DNA of 64,000 nucleotides, taken from assembly GCA_024867545.1 (NCBI GenBank), contig JANFNE010000022.1, positions 682,001 through 746,000 of the forward strand, given 5' to 3'. The translations under genes were made by a program, and so were the position numbers. Positions 37,901-50,065 of this stretch are shown one piece after another. The stretch is from Phytopythium helicoides. Lineage: Eukaryota; Oomycota; Peronosporomycetes; Pythiales; Pythiaceae. Within the stretch, counting starts at the first letter, position 1; each line of letters begins with the position of its first letter. The notes below the pieces were generated by a model. The model saw nothing but the letters and a program-made list of their open reading frames with translations. It was not told where the DNA came from and made no database searches.

Positions 37901-40900
37901 AGGTTCCCCAATCGGCAAAGGTGGCCAGTTGATAAGGAACACATTTTGTAGCTCGCTGAGCCAGCATTGATGAAGGCGCCCAAGGTCCACAAGAGATACT
38001 TCGCGCTTTTCGCTAGCAAGACTGCTCTGCGAAGAGACAAGTTCATGGGCAAATACTAGTGTACGAGACAAAATTGTGTCCAAATGGTGCCAACTAAAGA
38101 TCAGTGAGCTAGATACGCTGGCCCGTGCGCTTGGTGAAATACAGTCAACGCCCTGTGCTTGTAATGAGCTCCGAAGGGAAGACACTTCGCTCAACCACTC
38201 CGCACTTGCTCGTAGGATGACCTCTACGGCAGGGAGGGCTATAGTTGGAGTTGAGGCATTATATTGTTGATCTTTTGCATTCGCTTTGCTGTCGTCAAAA
38301 CCAAAGTAGGTGTTGTACTTGACACGAAAAATGCTAAACAAGTCTTTTTGGCTGTACTCGGGTGCGTGCAGTACAACGAAGTGTCGCAGTAGTCGAGATC
38401 CTACTGTCGAGAATAATCTGTTGGGGGACCAGTCAGGCTCGGGCAGCCTTGCGGCTCCACCAATATGCTTTTCTATCGGGAGGAACGTACCTCGCTCCGA
38501 ACAATAGCATATTCGGTGGTCAAGGATTGATCGAAGAACCTCTATTTTTGTGACCGCAGTGTTGTTTTCGTCATATGCCAGTGAGATGTCATCAACAAAC
38601 ACAAATGTGTACGATGCCGGTGGGGCGAATAACTTTTGTTCCTCTCTCGCACGGTTGCGGGTGTACGGGTATGTGCCGTTGTCACTGGTCAAGCTCGCAA
38701 ACCACGAGTCTGGCATTAGCATCCAGTCGAGAACACCGTTTGCCTGTCGTTGGTCCAATGCGCAATCGATCTTTGTTTCCAAGTTTTGGGCTAGATCATG
38801 CATTGTCAAGATAAGCCGCATTAGAGCCGACTTCCCACTTGCAGCCGACCCAGTTATAAGAAACGAAACTCCTGATTGGACCAGCCGATAGCACATACGT
38901 AAGAGTGGTACAGCAACTGGCTGGAGTGCAATGAACTGCGAGGCCGCAGGGTCAAATAGATAGCGTGGAATTTGAGAGTCTCCATTCACCTGCTGTGCCA
39001 CACCAGACGAAGATGTCATTGCCATCCAATCGTCATTTGCGACGACAGAGTCACTCGAAAATCTTGATGCATCGTAAAGACTCCCGATTGCGTCACTTAG
39101 GTGCTGCAGCTCAACGGATTCTTTTACTTTGGCGCGCAGGTAGAATTCTAATTTGTGCTGCATCGAATGACTTAGATGTCCACCAAATCCCCACAGCAAA
39201 GCAAATGCAACAAGCTTAGCTATTGTTGTTACTGACGGCAATGTATCATCGATTTTCCACGACTGATTTTGCGGAAAGCACCATAACGCCACGAGGTTTA
39301 GCGCGTTAAAGGTTAAGTGATTCAACGTTAAGCCGTCTAACGCTTGCTTCGAGTCGCCTGAAGAATCAGTGGCTGCCTTTTCCGCCTCAATAAATGCTAC
39401 GAAGACGTTTGAAAGCAAGAAGTCGACATATCCGAATAGGATAGCGAGACGTCTCGACCCGAAGTTTCCCACCTCGTCGTCTTTGTCATCTTCATCTTCG
39501 TCTTCATCTACTACAGTCAACGAGGCGGTGACTCCAAGTCGAAGCTGACAATTACGCTTCCATGCAGATACAATATCTTGTCTCGTTATGCATGCTGGAT
39601 AAATATAAATGGCAGCACAAGCTACAAGTGCCACCGGTGATAGATTCCGGAGATCCACAGATTCAAAAAGTATGCGATTCACACATTTCGAATCTATTGA
39701 AAGACGTTGCGATACACGTGATGAAGGGTCAAGTTCATCTTGATTGTTGCTTCCTAGTGATTCTACATGTTCAAGCAGCACTGGATCCTCGAGAGACCCA
39801 TCAATCAACACCCAGCGTGGTGGAGTGGCATCATAACTGGTGTCTGGTTCCGTTGCTGAAAAATATTCTTGTGCGGCGTGCTGCTTGATCATTTCAAAGA
39901 GCTTCATACGTGGTAGAGCCCTGGATGGAATAATGGTGAGGGCTGATACTTCACTGCAATTTCCTCTCGGAAGAGTCCGTGGTGAAGCTCCAAGAAATCC
40001 AACATTTCTTCTTTCATTGTTGACGCTAGAGCTAACCCAGTAAGTGCACGATGTAGCACCGTGATCGCTGTTGTCTTGCCGCTGCCACATGGTCCATAAA
40101 TAATCACTGAATTGGAAGCAGCTTAGAGCACTCCATATATCCATGATTCGTTCTAACTGATGCGATCGGGCTTCTTGTGGTTGAAATCCAGATTCCTCGA
40201 GGCAGATCGAGACCGCATTGGCAATAGCATCCTCAGTTTCGCCGTATTTTAGCCGAAGTGAAGCGGGAGACTTAGATGCAAGTGGGAGTAGTGCATCAAC
40301 AAGATTCGATAGTCTATTCAGTTGATTGCTCTTGAGAGTACCTCTAGCGCAACGCGAACCAAAGAGATTTTCGATAACTTCAATGAACGCAATGCGAAAC
40401 ACAGTCTCATCGATTCGTCGCTCGTGCATGCTGGTATCGAGATTTTCCCCGCCTTCTTTTTGCGTCGAGCCTGTTGATAGCTCTTTCTTGACGTAAGACG
40501 GCAAAGATAAAGATGCTCTTTTATCAGCTACATTTTCGGTAAGTGGTGTCAGTAGCACTTGATAGGTGGCGCGGATGCGCATGGCTCCACCTACAACGCT
40601 TGGTACAATACTATGAACTGCGACTCCACACGTTTCTTCAAATCTGCAAGTAGAAGCGGCAAGGGCCTCAAACACAGCTACAGCTCCTGTACGAGCACAC
40701 TGCTCGCGAGAGTATCCATAGGGCAGCATAAGGCATTCAAACAGAAAGTCGATGGGTGGTAAAAGGACTGCTATTGGTCGGAAATGATACTGAAGGGTGT
40801 CCAACAGGCCAGATTCATTGAGCGCAACTTGCGTTGGAAACGAGATAATGATAGCAGGAGATAGTGATGGAACGCACAAAGCCGTAATTCCTGCCGCCGC

Positions 40901-43900
40901 GGTGGGGCTTCGATGTGTTTGAATGTGATGAATGATATTTTCATGCATGCGCTGCTGAATTTCCCGCCCCAGCTTGTCAACATTGTCCAAGATCAGCAAC
41001 GCGTTCAGCGCTATTGCAGCCTCGATGTGGTGTTCCAATGTACTATGCAGATCTTGATCGTGAGTTTGCCCTGTCGAACAGTTCATTTTGAGCAGTGGGA
41101 CCATCATCAATTGTGTTAGTGAAGCAAGAAGTGATCGGGGAGCCCAAGTATTGTTGGATCTTTCATTGTGAAGTGAGAGCATAGCTGCAGGGGTTGACAA
41201 CTGAGGTCGGAGCGCGCTAAATAGCGTAAATGCACATCGCTGGGTCAGTGGTGATATGATTGGGACACGGCCCCAACCCATGAACTCGCGGCCAACAGCA
41301 AGCTGGATGTCTGCAATCTCCACGCACATGTCAACGCCTTCCAAGCTTTGTTGGGTAGCTTCTTGAATTGCGGTGCTAAGATCAACCGAGAGCTCAAGTC
41401 TCGTCACCTTTGGCGCTACTCGCGCACTCGTTGTCGATGATGTGCCACTTGGTGGCACTAAATGGCAAAGCTGCACTTTGTACTGTAGTGACCAGAAGTG
41501 AAGAGCTTCTTCTTCTCGACAAGTTTCTAACATGGAAAGTATATGATCAGTCACGTCCACATGGTGCCGGAGCAAAAGTATTAAATTGTCAAGATTTAAT
41601 AAAACTCGAGTCGCCATCGAGCTGCCGATGCCTTCGTTCAAAAGCTTCGTGAAGTGGCAAATACGAGCCATGTGTGAATTTCGTAATTCTTTGAGCCGTC
41701 GAACATGCTCAAGTCCTCGAATGCCGTTATGTCGTGCCCACCTAGCGTCTATTTCGTGTGTGAATCGATAAAGCGACGCAAGCACAATTGATTGTGGTAG
41801 AAGCTGCTCCAGTGACGATCGTGGCGCCTCACAATGCTCCTCACTGTCAACGCCAAATGCGTCATAATTCGAAAAACTCCACCGTAAGGCTGTCTTGGTG
41901 TTTGTCTTCACCATCAACAGCATTTCTTCCTCAATACGAGACAGCCAGAACTGGGCTCGACCTATCTTCGTAACTGGCATTCGGAACACCCAAGGTGCTG
42001 CGGAGGGAATCGGACTCTGCCTTGTATCTAGAATACCATCAACGACAATTGATGAGGTGCCACTGTCGGTGATGTGGATACTATCACTTGTGGGTGCACC
42101 TTCAGCTTCTAGCTCGTAGTGTGGACTGCACCGCATAATACGAAATCGGCTGACGTGAGGGAAGCAAGTTGTGAGTACACGATGGAACTGTGCGATATCC
42201 TGGTCGTGTGTTAGCAGATATAGCAAATCCAAATCGCTGACAAGATGGAGGCGCGGAGATTTGGTGCGCACCATACGCAAGTATCCACGAATAAGCGCCA
42301 TGCCTTGTTCGCAACTTGTTACTTGGAAATCAAAGTCGAAATCTTCAAAGCCCTTGACGATTTCATCAAGTGAGCAACTTCGCCTCTTGGAGCGCCTGCG
42401 ATCATCAATGTCAAAACCTGTTGTACCAGTGGCATCAGATGGTGCTTTCAAGGTTCCAGTTGCTCGTTTATTGCCCAAGATCCCGCGAGCTTTTAAACTA
42501 GCAACCGTATTACCCTCTGGGTTCACAGGGACAGCCTTCACTAGTGATCGAGCAAAGAAAATGCGACGCATGCAGTCCGACCAGCCCTGGCTCGCACCAA
42601 GAAGGGCCTTCCACATTGCTTGGTCGATATCATCAGTGGCGACGTTGGCGACAAGTTTTTGGAGGCTGATTGCGTATTCCTCGACGTCATGAAGCTTGAG
42701 CACATCAAAGAGTGGCAACCACTTTTTCTGAAACTGCAATAAATACTCGCATACGGCAACGTGCCGCTCAATTAATGCAAACAACTGTACACACGCTTGT
42801 AGCTCCGGGTTTTGTTGATACAGACACAACTTCACATCCATCTGAATGTCGTCGAGTTCTCGTAGTGCTGTGTCCACTCCGTCACATCGTACAACATAGC
42901 TTTCCTCACACAGAACCACTCGTATACGGTCAACTCGTTCTCTAGCTCGTTCCAACAAGACATGTAGTCGGGCCTCGACAATACATTCGTCAAAGAATTC
43001 CATGAGCTTTTCTTTTGTACCCGACAAAACTTCGTCGCGCAGCATCGTCGAAAGAGCAACGTCATTGCGAGCCACATCAATGTGTACTAGACCGCAAAGT
43101 TTTTCCCAATGTCTATCAGCGAATGATCCACCATTGATGGCCTGAAATACTTTGATGTTCATTGCTACTTCATCAATGCTCATGCGGAATGCACCGATAA
43201 GCTCATGGTCCGGTGTAGCAAAGCCTGTAGGGGACGAAGAAGTGGCATTGCCAAAAAGCGCCGACGACTTTATCAACAAGGAAGAAAGTCGATATATCCG
43301 TGAAGAAGATGTTGTCAAACGCTTTCGAAAGAGCTTGACACGATCAAGAATAAACCCCGGATGCACTTGCACGATGGGAGTAGCAAACCATTTCGTTCGA
43401 AGAGCCGTCCAAGACGTAAACCATTGACGTAGCTCTAGCGCAGTGATGACGTACTGCAATAGCAACTCTGTCGGCAGTGTCTCATCGTCTCGCTTCGAAC
43501 TAGCGGTGAGTCGTCGTCGTGCACGTTTGAGTGTCGAGACCCATTGGTCACTTGGCATCTCGCTGACCATTCGGTGTTCCCGATCGTACGCTAAGTAAAG
43601 TGCCACAACGCCTCCTCGCTCTATGTCGAGCTCCACGAGCTCTTCAAGTCGATTCACTACTTCAACTCGTGCGTCACCGGGCTCTGATGCTGGCGTCTTG
43701 TCCGTCTCAATTCCCGTCGGGATTGTGGCAAACAGTTCCAAGATGCTCTGAAGTTCGTCGCGGATATGGTCCTCGGTTTTGGTTGTGAGATCTTCAAGAC
43801 TACGGCGATGGACTCCATTGCGATCATGCACTTTTTCGAGGCATAAAATCAACGTCTCATACAGTGAATCCCAGGTCACCTCGAGCTTGTGGATCGTGTT

Positions 43901-46087
43901 GTCCTTGTTTTTTCCCTCTAGGTTTGCACTGGTGTGACTGTCATTTAGGGCAGCTCGTTCCTTAACAAGAATTTTCAGCCTCGCGAGGTTTTGACACTTG
44001 GCATCGAATAGCTTGCGCTCACTATGGGTTGGTAGCATCTCTATGACCTGCTCAATCCATGCTGCAGCGTCTTCTAACGTCCCTGGGACCTTCGTGACGC
44101 TTTCGATTCGAGTGTCAACATCGTGAACCAGTGATTCTAAAAGCGCGTGATATTCCCTCGGCAGTGCATCGTTCATTATCGATAGGTGACGCGTGATGTG
44201 ATCCCGAAGGTCCATCAAAAATTGCGACTGGTCGACAACTAAGAACCCAATGTAAAGCTCCAGCCCAGCATTGCTAGCGTACTGCTGAGTTTGTGCCATG
44301 TGCGTAGTGCACTTTCATGTGCTGTTGCGCTGGTAGTCGTGTTCCCAGTGGCAGTGTTAGTTGAGATCGAGAAGTCGAACGTTTCCACAGCCTGACTCTC
44401 GGCCACTTTGACAGCACGGATACACCGAAGGTGATCGACACGGATACTCTCAGCACGCTGAAAACAATCCTCGACGGTGACTCGCATAATTGACAGATCA
44501 CTTGCACTCGCCTCAAGCGCCAGGGCAGACGGTTTAATCATTGAGCGGCAAAAATGGGCTCGGTGTGATGGCTCGAACGGGGTTAGTACATGAGAAAAGC
44601 GCGCATCCATGATCTGAATTGAGAGAAGTGATTGTGACTCGTGCAGGCTCAACCATTATGAGTGAAACGTGACTTACCATACCCGGCAACTCGTCAAGGG
44701 CTGTCATATACCTCACAATGACCGAATGCAGCAGCTCCAGAATGCTGATTTTTGTAGGGAAGACTTCAAGTGGTGCAGTGACTGTCCCCGTAATTTGGAT
44801 GCGTAGAAATGCATGCTTATCATTCTCATCTATTTGAGCGTTGCTGCCACAAAGGCGACCACAGAGTTCTTTGACGACTCCAATCGCGTGCGTGCGCACA
44901 GCTTCTGATAATCATTAACTCGGTCAATCGGAGGAACGGAAACATTCTTTCACGAAGGTTTGCATCTGCCAGCTGAGCTGTGAGATTGGCTAGACTTGCA
45001 GGGGTGTAGCTTGCTCGTCGAACGGAAGACTGGTTTGGAGTGAGGAACTTCGCGACTTAAAGTTTCTCCAATCATGTTGACCTTGGATTGAATGTACGTG
45101 ATTCCAGCATGAAGACGCTCTAGGCAAAGCTGAACTCAAGAAAAGTTAGCTTACACTTTTGTTGAACCTTCACAGCAGCATATCGATGTACCCTTTCGAA
45201 CTCGACCGTGCTGTAAAACGTGTTCAAGTTATTGTCTTTAGCCGACCACTCCTTAATCTACCAGTGACTCCATTTAATGTTAGCTAACATCATCACTTTC
45301 ATCATCAACAACTACAGTTTGTACCTGCAAGCACTGAGCATTAATGTTGTGCAATACACGACAAGCAATGGGATGGCAACTGAAAGCACTCTCGCGTAGT
45401 CGCGCCTGGACTCTCTTGTGCTTGTTTTTGATTGCTTTGCGTTTCCACGAGAAGAAGAAGAGCATTTGCTGGATGCGTTCTAGCCCGCGCATGCTCGTCA
45501 TGTGGTCGAACGCGCGCTTTTCATCAACCCAGCTCCCAACGTCAACAAATTCCGTGGCAGTACCGTTTTCAAAGTGCGTCAGTCCGCGGCATGTGAGCGA
45601 AAAGTAGTCGCGTTGGTAAAACCGCGAGTCAACAGCCTGCCCCTCATCAATGAATGCCAGCCAGTAGATGTTGCGAAATCCGCATGGTGGCGTCGGACTG
45701 TAGCGCAAATAAAGTGCGTCTTCCGGTTCTCGCTGCTGCTGGATGTCACGGTAGTAGCTGGCGGTGCGTGTCTCGTGCTGAACGAAAACTGCTTATCTGC
45801 CTTCTCGATGAATTTCTCGGCAGACCCGTGTTTACCTTCAGTGCGAGGGATCTCTGTCCGCCGCACTGGACGCCCCTGCTGGATGACGTCAATCGCGTAC
45901 ACTAGCACTGGGTCCGTCTTGCCATACTCTGCCAGCAGGAAACCACTCGTCAGCTTTTCTTGGAAAAAAAAAAAAAAAAAATGCTAGCGCTGCCGTTCGA
46001 CTTGCTCTGCCGGAACGCGCTCACGCTCACGCCCATGCCCTTGCTGCTCGCTCCACGCCAACCGAACTCCATCTTCTCTGTCTCCAT
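31959..46087 (-). CDS. Divergent dynein heavy chain (AAA1 without Walker A, short stalk)
   Basis: One gene of about 14 kb and 4,300-4,400 codons, with short introns near the 5' end. The tail has the axonemal-type block RDYFSLTCRGLTHFENG with FEN...SWKRKAIKNKHKRVQ (45.3-45.7 kb) and SYTPASLANL (44.9-45.1 kb). The linker is at about 42.1 kb (FPHVSRFRIMRCSPHYELEA). AAA1 (41.3-40.8 kb) keeps LTQRCAFTLFSAL and MNCSTGQ but has no GxxGxGKT and reads LLILDNVDKLG where DEFNR is usual. AAA2 has GPCGSGKT (40095-40072, other frame). AAA3 has GSAASGKS and FVFVDDISLA. AAA4 lacks a P-loop. Only about 165 codons separate AAA4 from AAA5, so most of the stalk is missing. AAA5/6 and a Dynein_C-like end (GLVVEGLVLLELNPSD) follow. 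The start at 46087 is uncertain. Motor activity is doubtful; vertebrate DNHD1 is a possible relative. Confidence 0.85.
45964..45981. repeat. A18 homopolymer (T18 on the dynein coding strand)
   Basis: On the minus strand a T18 run is followed by CCAAG, a good polypyrimidine tract and acceptor, just before EKLTSGFLLAEYGKTDPVLV. It probably ends a short intron between the first two dynein exons; in frame it would give poly-Phe. Confidence 0.7.
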
Positions 46088-46473
46088 CTCTTGAGCTGCA
46101 GCGGAAGCCCTTGCGCGGTCGTCGCCGCCATCTTCAACCCTCGAGGCGCTCGAAGTTGAAGCTGCAGACGAAAAGTAGAGACCGCCAGGCGCCCTGGGCG
46201 GCGCTGCGCGCGTCAGCAGCAGGCGACCGAGCAGCGCGTCGGCCTGTGCTTCCTGCTGCTTGGGCTGTTGCTTGGGCTGCAGCTCGCGCTTCCTCGCGTC
46301 GCCCTGCGGGCTGCCGCATGCCGGCGGCTCGTCGCTTCTTCGATCTGACTGACCGTCATTCCAGGGGAAACGCAGGTTTTTCACCAATCTAATCTCTCCA
46401 TTTCTTACTTTCCGCCAATCAGCGCCCGGAAGCGTCGGCATTTCTCGATTTCCCCAGAAAGGACTCCAGGAGC
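46088..46473. promoter_or_regulatory. Bidirectional promoter region, dynein (-) and DOT1-like (+)
   Basis: Divergent genes share this spacer. CCAAT boxes lie at about 46384 and 46413, 90 and 61 bases upstream of the DOT1-like ATG. A minus-strand open frame covers part of it, so the dynein start could be further upstream. Confidence 0.45.
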
Positions 46474-47863
46474 ATGGCGGGGCTGCTGGGCGACGGACTC
46501 GCCGACCTGCAGCAACTGGCGCCGCGGCTGCGCGACTTCGCGCCGACGGACGCGGACTGGCAACGCGCCGAGACGCGCGCGCTGGAGGTGCGCGACCAGG
46601 TGGAGGCGCTGCTGCGGTCGCCCGAGGGCGTGCAGGAGCTGCGTGCGAGCGCGCTGCTGCCCGTCATGAAGCAGCTGGTGCCGCCCGTGACGCGCGACGA
46701 GGTGGCCGAGCTGCGCGTGGCCGACTTCGTGCTGGGCATCATGTTCGAGCGCCCGTACGCGACGTTCGCGACCGTCTACCGCGGCTACGGGACCGAGGTG
46801 CGGACTGCGGAGCTGGAGGGAGGGAGGCGGATGACGTGCACTCACGCATGCGGTCATGCAGTACGGCAAGGAGCTGTCCGAGGAGGCACGCAAGAGCGCC
46901 AACAACATCAAGTCATCGTTCGTGCGTGCGGGTTGATGTGGATGGAAGCGGACACGGACTGATTGAGCTGTCGCACAGATCTATGGAGAGATCCTCTTCT
47001 TCCCGTTCGCGGAGGCGCTGCGCTGGGTCGCGCCGTCCCTGCCGGAGCACGCCATCTTCTACGACCTGGTGCGTACAATGATGCTTCACCAAGTCTTCTT
47101 GTCGGGTGGCTGATAGTGTGTGAATGACTCGTCACTTAGGGGTCTGGCACGGGCAAGGCGGTCATCGCCGCGAGTTTGCTGCACCCGTTCGACCAAGCCA
47201 TCGGCATCGAGCTGCTTGAGGTAGGATCTCCATAACTCTGGAGTAAGCTCTTTCCACTCGATCTAAGCCTGTGGGTGGAAACTAGCCGCTAGTTGCGTGT
47301 GCCGAGAAGCGCAAGACAGTGCTCGAGCGCCTCCTGGGAAACCAGGCGCACCCGGACATCGACTTCATCACAGGAAGCCTGCTGACTGTCAAGTGGCAGG
47401 ACGGCGATCTCGTGTTCTGTCACGGAACTTGTTTCAACGACCAGTGCGTGTAGCTATCAGAATATTTTGTTTTAGACCGAACACTCATCGAGGTGATCAA
47501 ACCTTGCTGCAACTTGCAGGGAGTGGTCGCAGATCTCGCTGGCGGCCGAGAGTATGAAACAGGGAGCGTTCTTCCTCTCAACGTCTCATGTGCTGCAAAC
47601 GGCCATGTTTGAGGTCGTCAAGACTATCCAGTTCAAGATGAGCTGGGGCACTGCCACGCTTTACATTCATGTTTGTACCAGCATTTGCTGCTTCAACATC
47701 ATGGACCAGGGGATGCTAACACTTGTCCTAATTTCCACAGCGCCGGCGCAAGATTGGCAAGTGGGCGGCGCAAATGCTACGCGGTGGACGGGCTACAAGG
47801 ACCGATTTGCTCTCCGGCAAAGCAACCACGCCTTCGACGAAGGCTGACGAAACTCGTCAATAG
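46474..47863 (+). CDS. DOT1-like SAM-dependent protein methyltransferase
   Basis: Fold and motifs match the DOT1 (histone H3 Lys79) class. Seven short exons fit: 46474-46797, 46862-46921, 46979-47068, 47140-47220, then from about 47287, about 47520 and about 47744. They give LRVADFVLGIMFERPYATFA and YGKELSEEARKSANNIKSSF, then IYGEILFFPFAEAL, motif I split by an intron as FYDL/GSGTGKAVIAASLLHPF, the acidic post-I AIGIELLE, ITGSLLTVKWQDGDLVFCHG with TCFND (motif IV), and MKQGAFFLSTSHVL. The C-terminus is short and basic. DGDLVFCHGTCFND matches the DOT1 DVVFVNSTCF-type block. A nuclear histone target is family inference; a non-histone target is possible. Confidence 0.75.
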
Positions 47864-47952
47864 AGCAGGGACTGCGAGGAAAGCCATGTCATATCAAAAG
47901 GCACAACTCGATTTTTTTGAAACGATGATCAGATACATCCCAACTGAGGCGT

Positions 47953-49420
47953 CTACTTCTTCTTCTGCTTGGCGAGCTTCTTGTGGCGCTTCTTGATGTG
48001 CTTCGGGATTTTGTTCTGACGCTTGAGCTTTTTCTCCTCCTTCGTCTCGAGCTTCTTCGCCTTCTTGGCGGCCTTTTCCTCGCCTCGGAGGCGATCGCGC
48101 TCTTCCCGCCGTGCCAGGCGGAACGCAGCGCGCTGCTCATCCGTCATACCCTCTTCCTCCTCCTCATCATCGTCGTCCTCGCTCTCATCTTCATCGTCAT
48201 CATCGTCGTCATCGCTTTCGTCACTGTCGCCATCGTCGTCGTCATCGCGCTCCTTGTCAGGTCGCATCGTCGTCGTCGTCATCATCATCGTCATCCTCCA
48301 GGTCTGTCCGTCCCTTGAGCTCGGCAACGTTGAGCACATCCATCAACCGCGTACCCTGCAGAACAGGCGCTGGTGGAGCGCTGACATCTAGGCGCGAGAT
48401 GGCGTCGACAAATGCCTTCTCCATGCGGCCCTCCATGTAGTCCATCTGCTCGCGCTCAGAGTGCAGCACCTCGCCAAGCGAGCGCGGGATGAAGGTGTTC
48501 ATGAAGACGGCCTCGTCGATCTGCTCCGCCTGCCGAGCGCTCGACCGGACGGTTGGCGATTGCCTGCTGGATCCCCTCAAGGTGCGCGTCGACGTCCGGA
48601 ATGTTCGGGTGCGTGACAAAGTCGAAGAGCTCCTGCGTGGTCATAGGGTTGAGCCCGCCGTACTTGCGGAAGTAGTCGTTGACGTTGCGGCAGTCCTTGC
48701 GCAAAAAGTCCGCGGCGCTCGGGTGCTCGTGCTCGACCGACTGGGACACATCGATGAAGTATAGCCGCTGCTGGTAGTAGAGGATATTGTACTCGCTGAG
48801 ATCGCCGTGCACGAGCTTGCAGTCCTGGTACATGACGCGCATCATCTTGACGCAGTCGAGGTAGCACTCGCGGAAGCGCGTAGGGGCTGAGCTTGGCGTC
48901 CTTGAGTCGTCGGCGCGGCCCACCCGTCGCGGCCGACAAAGTCCATGAGCAGCACGTGGGAGCGCAGCAGCAGCGGCTCTGGCGCGCGCAGCCCCGCGTC
49001 TCGCAGGCGACGGAGGTTGCGCATCTCCTTCTCGGCCCAGAGCTTGACCATCTTGCGCGGGTTGCTCTTGGAGTAGCCGTGCCGGAAGCGGAACTCGCCC
49101 GTGACGTACTTCTCGCGGTCCTTGAAGACGAGGATGGAGGTCTTGTAGACCTTGATGGCGCCCTCGCGGCCGTCGGGCAGCCGCGCGTGGTACACGTTGG
49201 CCTCCTTGCCCGTGCTCAGGCAGCCGTTGATCTCCGTCACGATGCCGTGGTTGAGCATGCGGTAGAGGATCATGCGCGTGCGCGGGTCCAGCACCTGCTC
49301 GGTCGTCGCGCGGTCATCGCGGCCCGTGTGCTTGGTGCGGCCCGTCTCAGCGTTGCGCAGCGACCGCTGCAGCTGGTTCTGCGCCGCCTTGGACAGCCGG
49401 AAGCCGTCCGTGTCCGCCAT
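47953..49420 (-). CDS. RIOK1: RIO1 atypical protein kinase
   Basis: ATPase/kinase acting late in 40S ribosome maturation in the cytoplasm. The ATG at 49420 begins [20 protein letters not shown]. The RIO1 set is complete: [18 protein letters not shown] (P-loop), [54 protein letters not shown] (hinge), the catalytic loop [15 protein letters not shown], and [15 protein letters not shown] (metal Asp). Then come [18 protein letters not shown] and a long Asp/Glu-rich tail closing with basic [19 protein letters not shown]. One-base breaks near 48890, 48540 and 48270 move the pattern between frames; the order and spacing of all motifs are normal. No intron is evident. Confidence 0.93.
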
Positions 49421-49751
49421 GCTCGACGAGTCGGCGAGGTGTCGGCGAGGAGATGAATGCGCTTGTGCTGCGCCATCCAAGTGCGCGGCCCAGTGTACCC
49501 ATTTCTCATTGGTCGAAATGGGGCTTTTCAGAGTCGTCCATTGGCCGAAACTGCGGCTGCGAGGGGATTTGACAATACTGTACAAATACATGTACATTCT
49601 TTCTCCAAGTGTATCGGATGGTAGAATCAATTTAGAGTAGTAATTTATATACATAATAAAGTGAAATGGAGGGATATCGATATTAGCAGTTTGTTCCTGA
49701 CCAGCATCGCGGACATTGCCGGCCACTTTTGAACGCGCCATTCGCGCCGGC
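49421..49751. promoter_or_regulatory. Bidirectional spacer, RIOK1 (-) and Hsk3-like gene (+)
   Basis: The 331-bp divergent spacer carries ATTGG/CCATTGG boxes near 49508 and 49539, close to the RIOK1 start. Its middle (49560-49680) is AT-rich. No coding pattern was seen. Confidence 0.4.
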
Positions 49752-50020
49752 ATGGACGAGGACAAGGCGCGCGCGTACGCCGAGCTGGCTGCGCGCATGG
49801 AGGAGCTGCACGCGTCGGTGGCGCGGCTGGCGGACAACGTGGACCGCATGGCTCGCACGGACGCGCAGGCGGCGGCCATGACGCGCATCTTCCACGGCGT
49901 GTGCGTCCGCTCGAGCGCTCTCTCGCGCCGCACTTTCTCAATGCTAATGGCGCGTTCGTGGCGGCCGGCAGGTTCCGGAACGCGGCGGAGCAGAGCAGGC
50001 AAGCGGACAGGAGGGCGTAG
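49752..50020 (+). CDS. Small helical protein, candidate DASH/Dam1 subunit Hsk3-like
   Basis: A two-exon gene for about 65 residues. The ATG at 49752 gives [20 protein letters not shown] with [20 protein letters not shown]; an intron with a GTGCGT donor (from about 49902) and a GGCCGGCAG acceptor (ending about 49970) joins HGV to [15 protein letters not shown] before TAG at 50020. Heptad-like helices followed by a short IFHGVFRNAAE end resemble Hsk3 of the DASH/Dam1 kinetochore ring, whose C-terminus also has an LHGSLF-type block. This is pattern matching on a tiny protein, so treat it as a lead. Its stop lies 46 bases from the end of the convergent APC10 gene. A generic coiled-coil protein is the alternative. 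Confidence 0.45.
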
Positions 50021-50065
50021 GGCGCAGGGCCGTAATAGCAGCTCCGCGTTTCCCGACCGTTAGAG

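Noticed and set aside
36404..44299. Taking the whole 2,631-codon dynein frame as the exact protein
   Set aside because: Homology shows that about 150 bases near 40 kb are out of frame and that the stalk continues in other frames after about 36,475.
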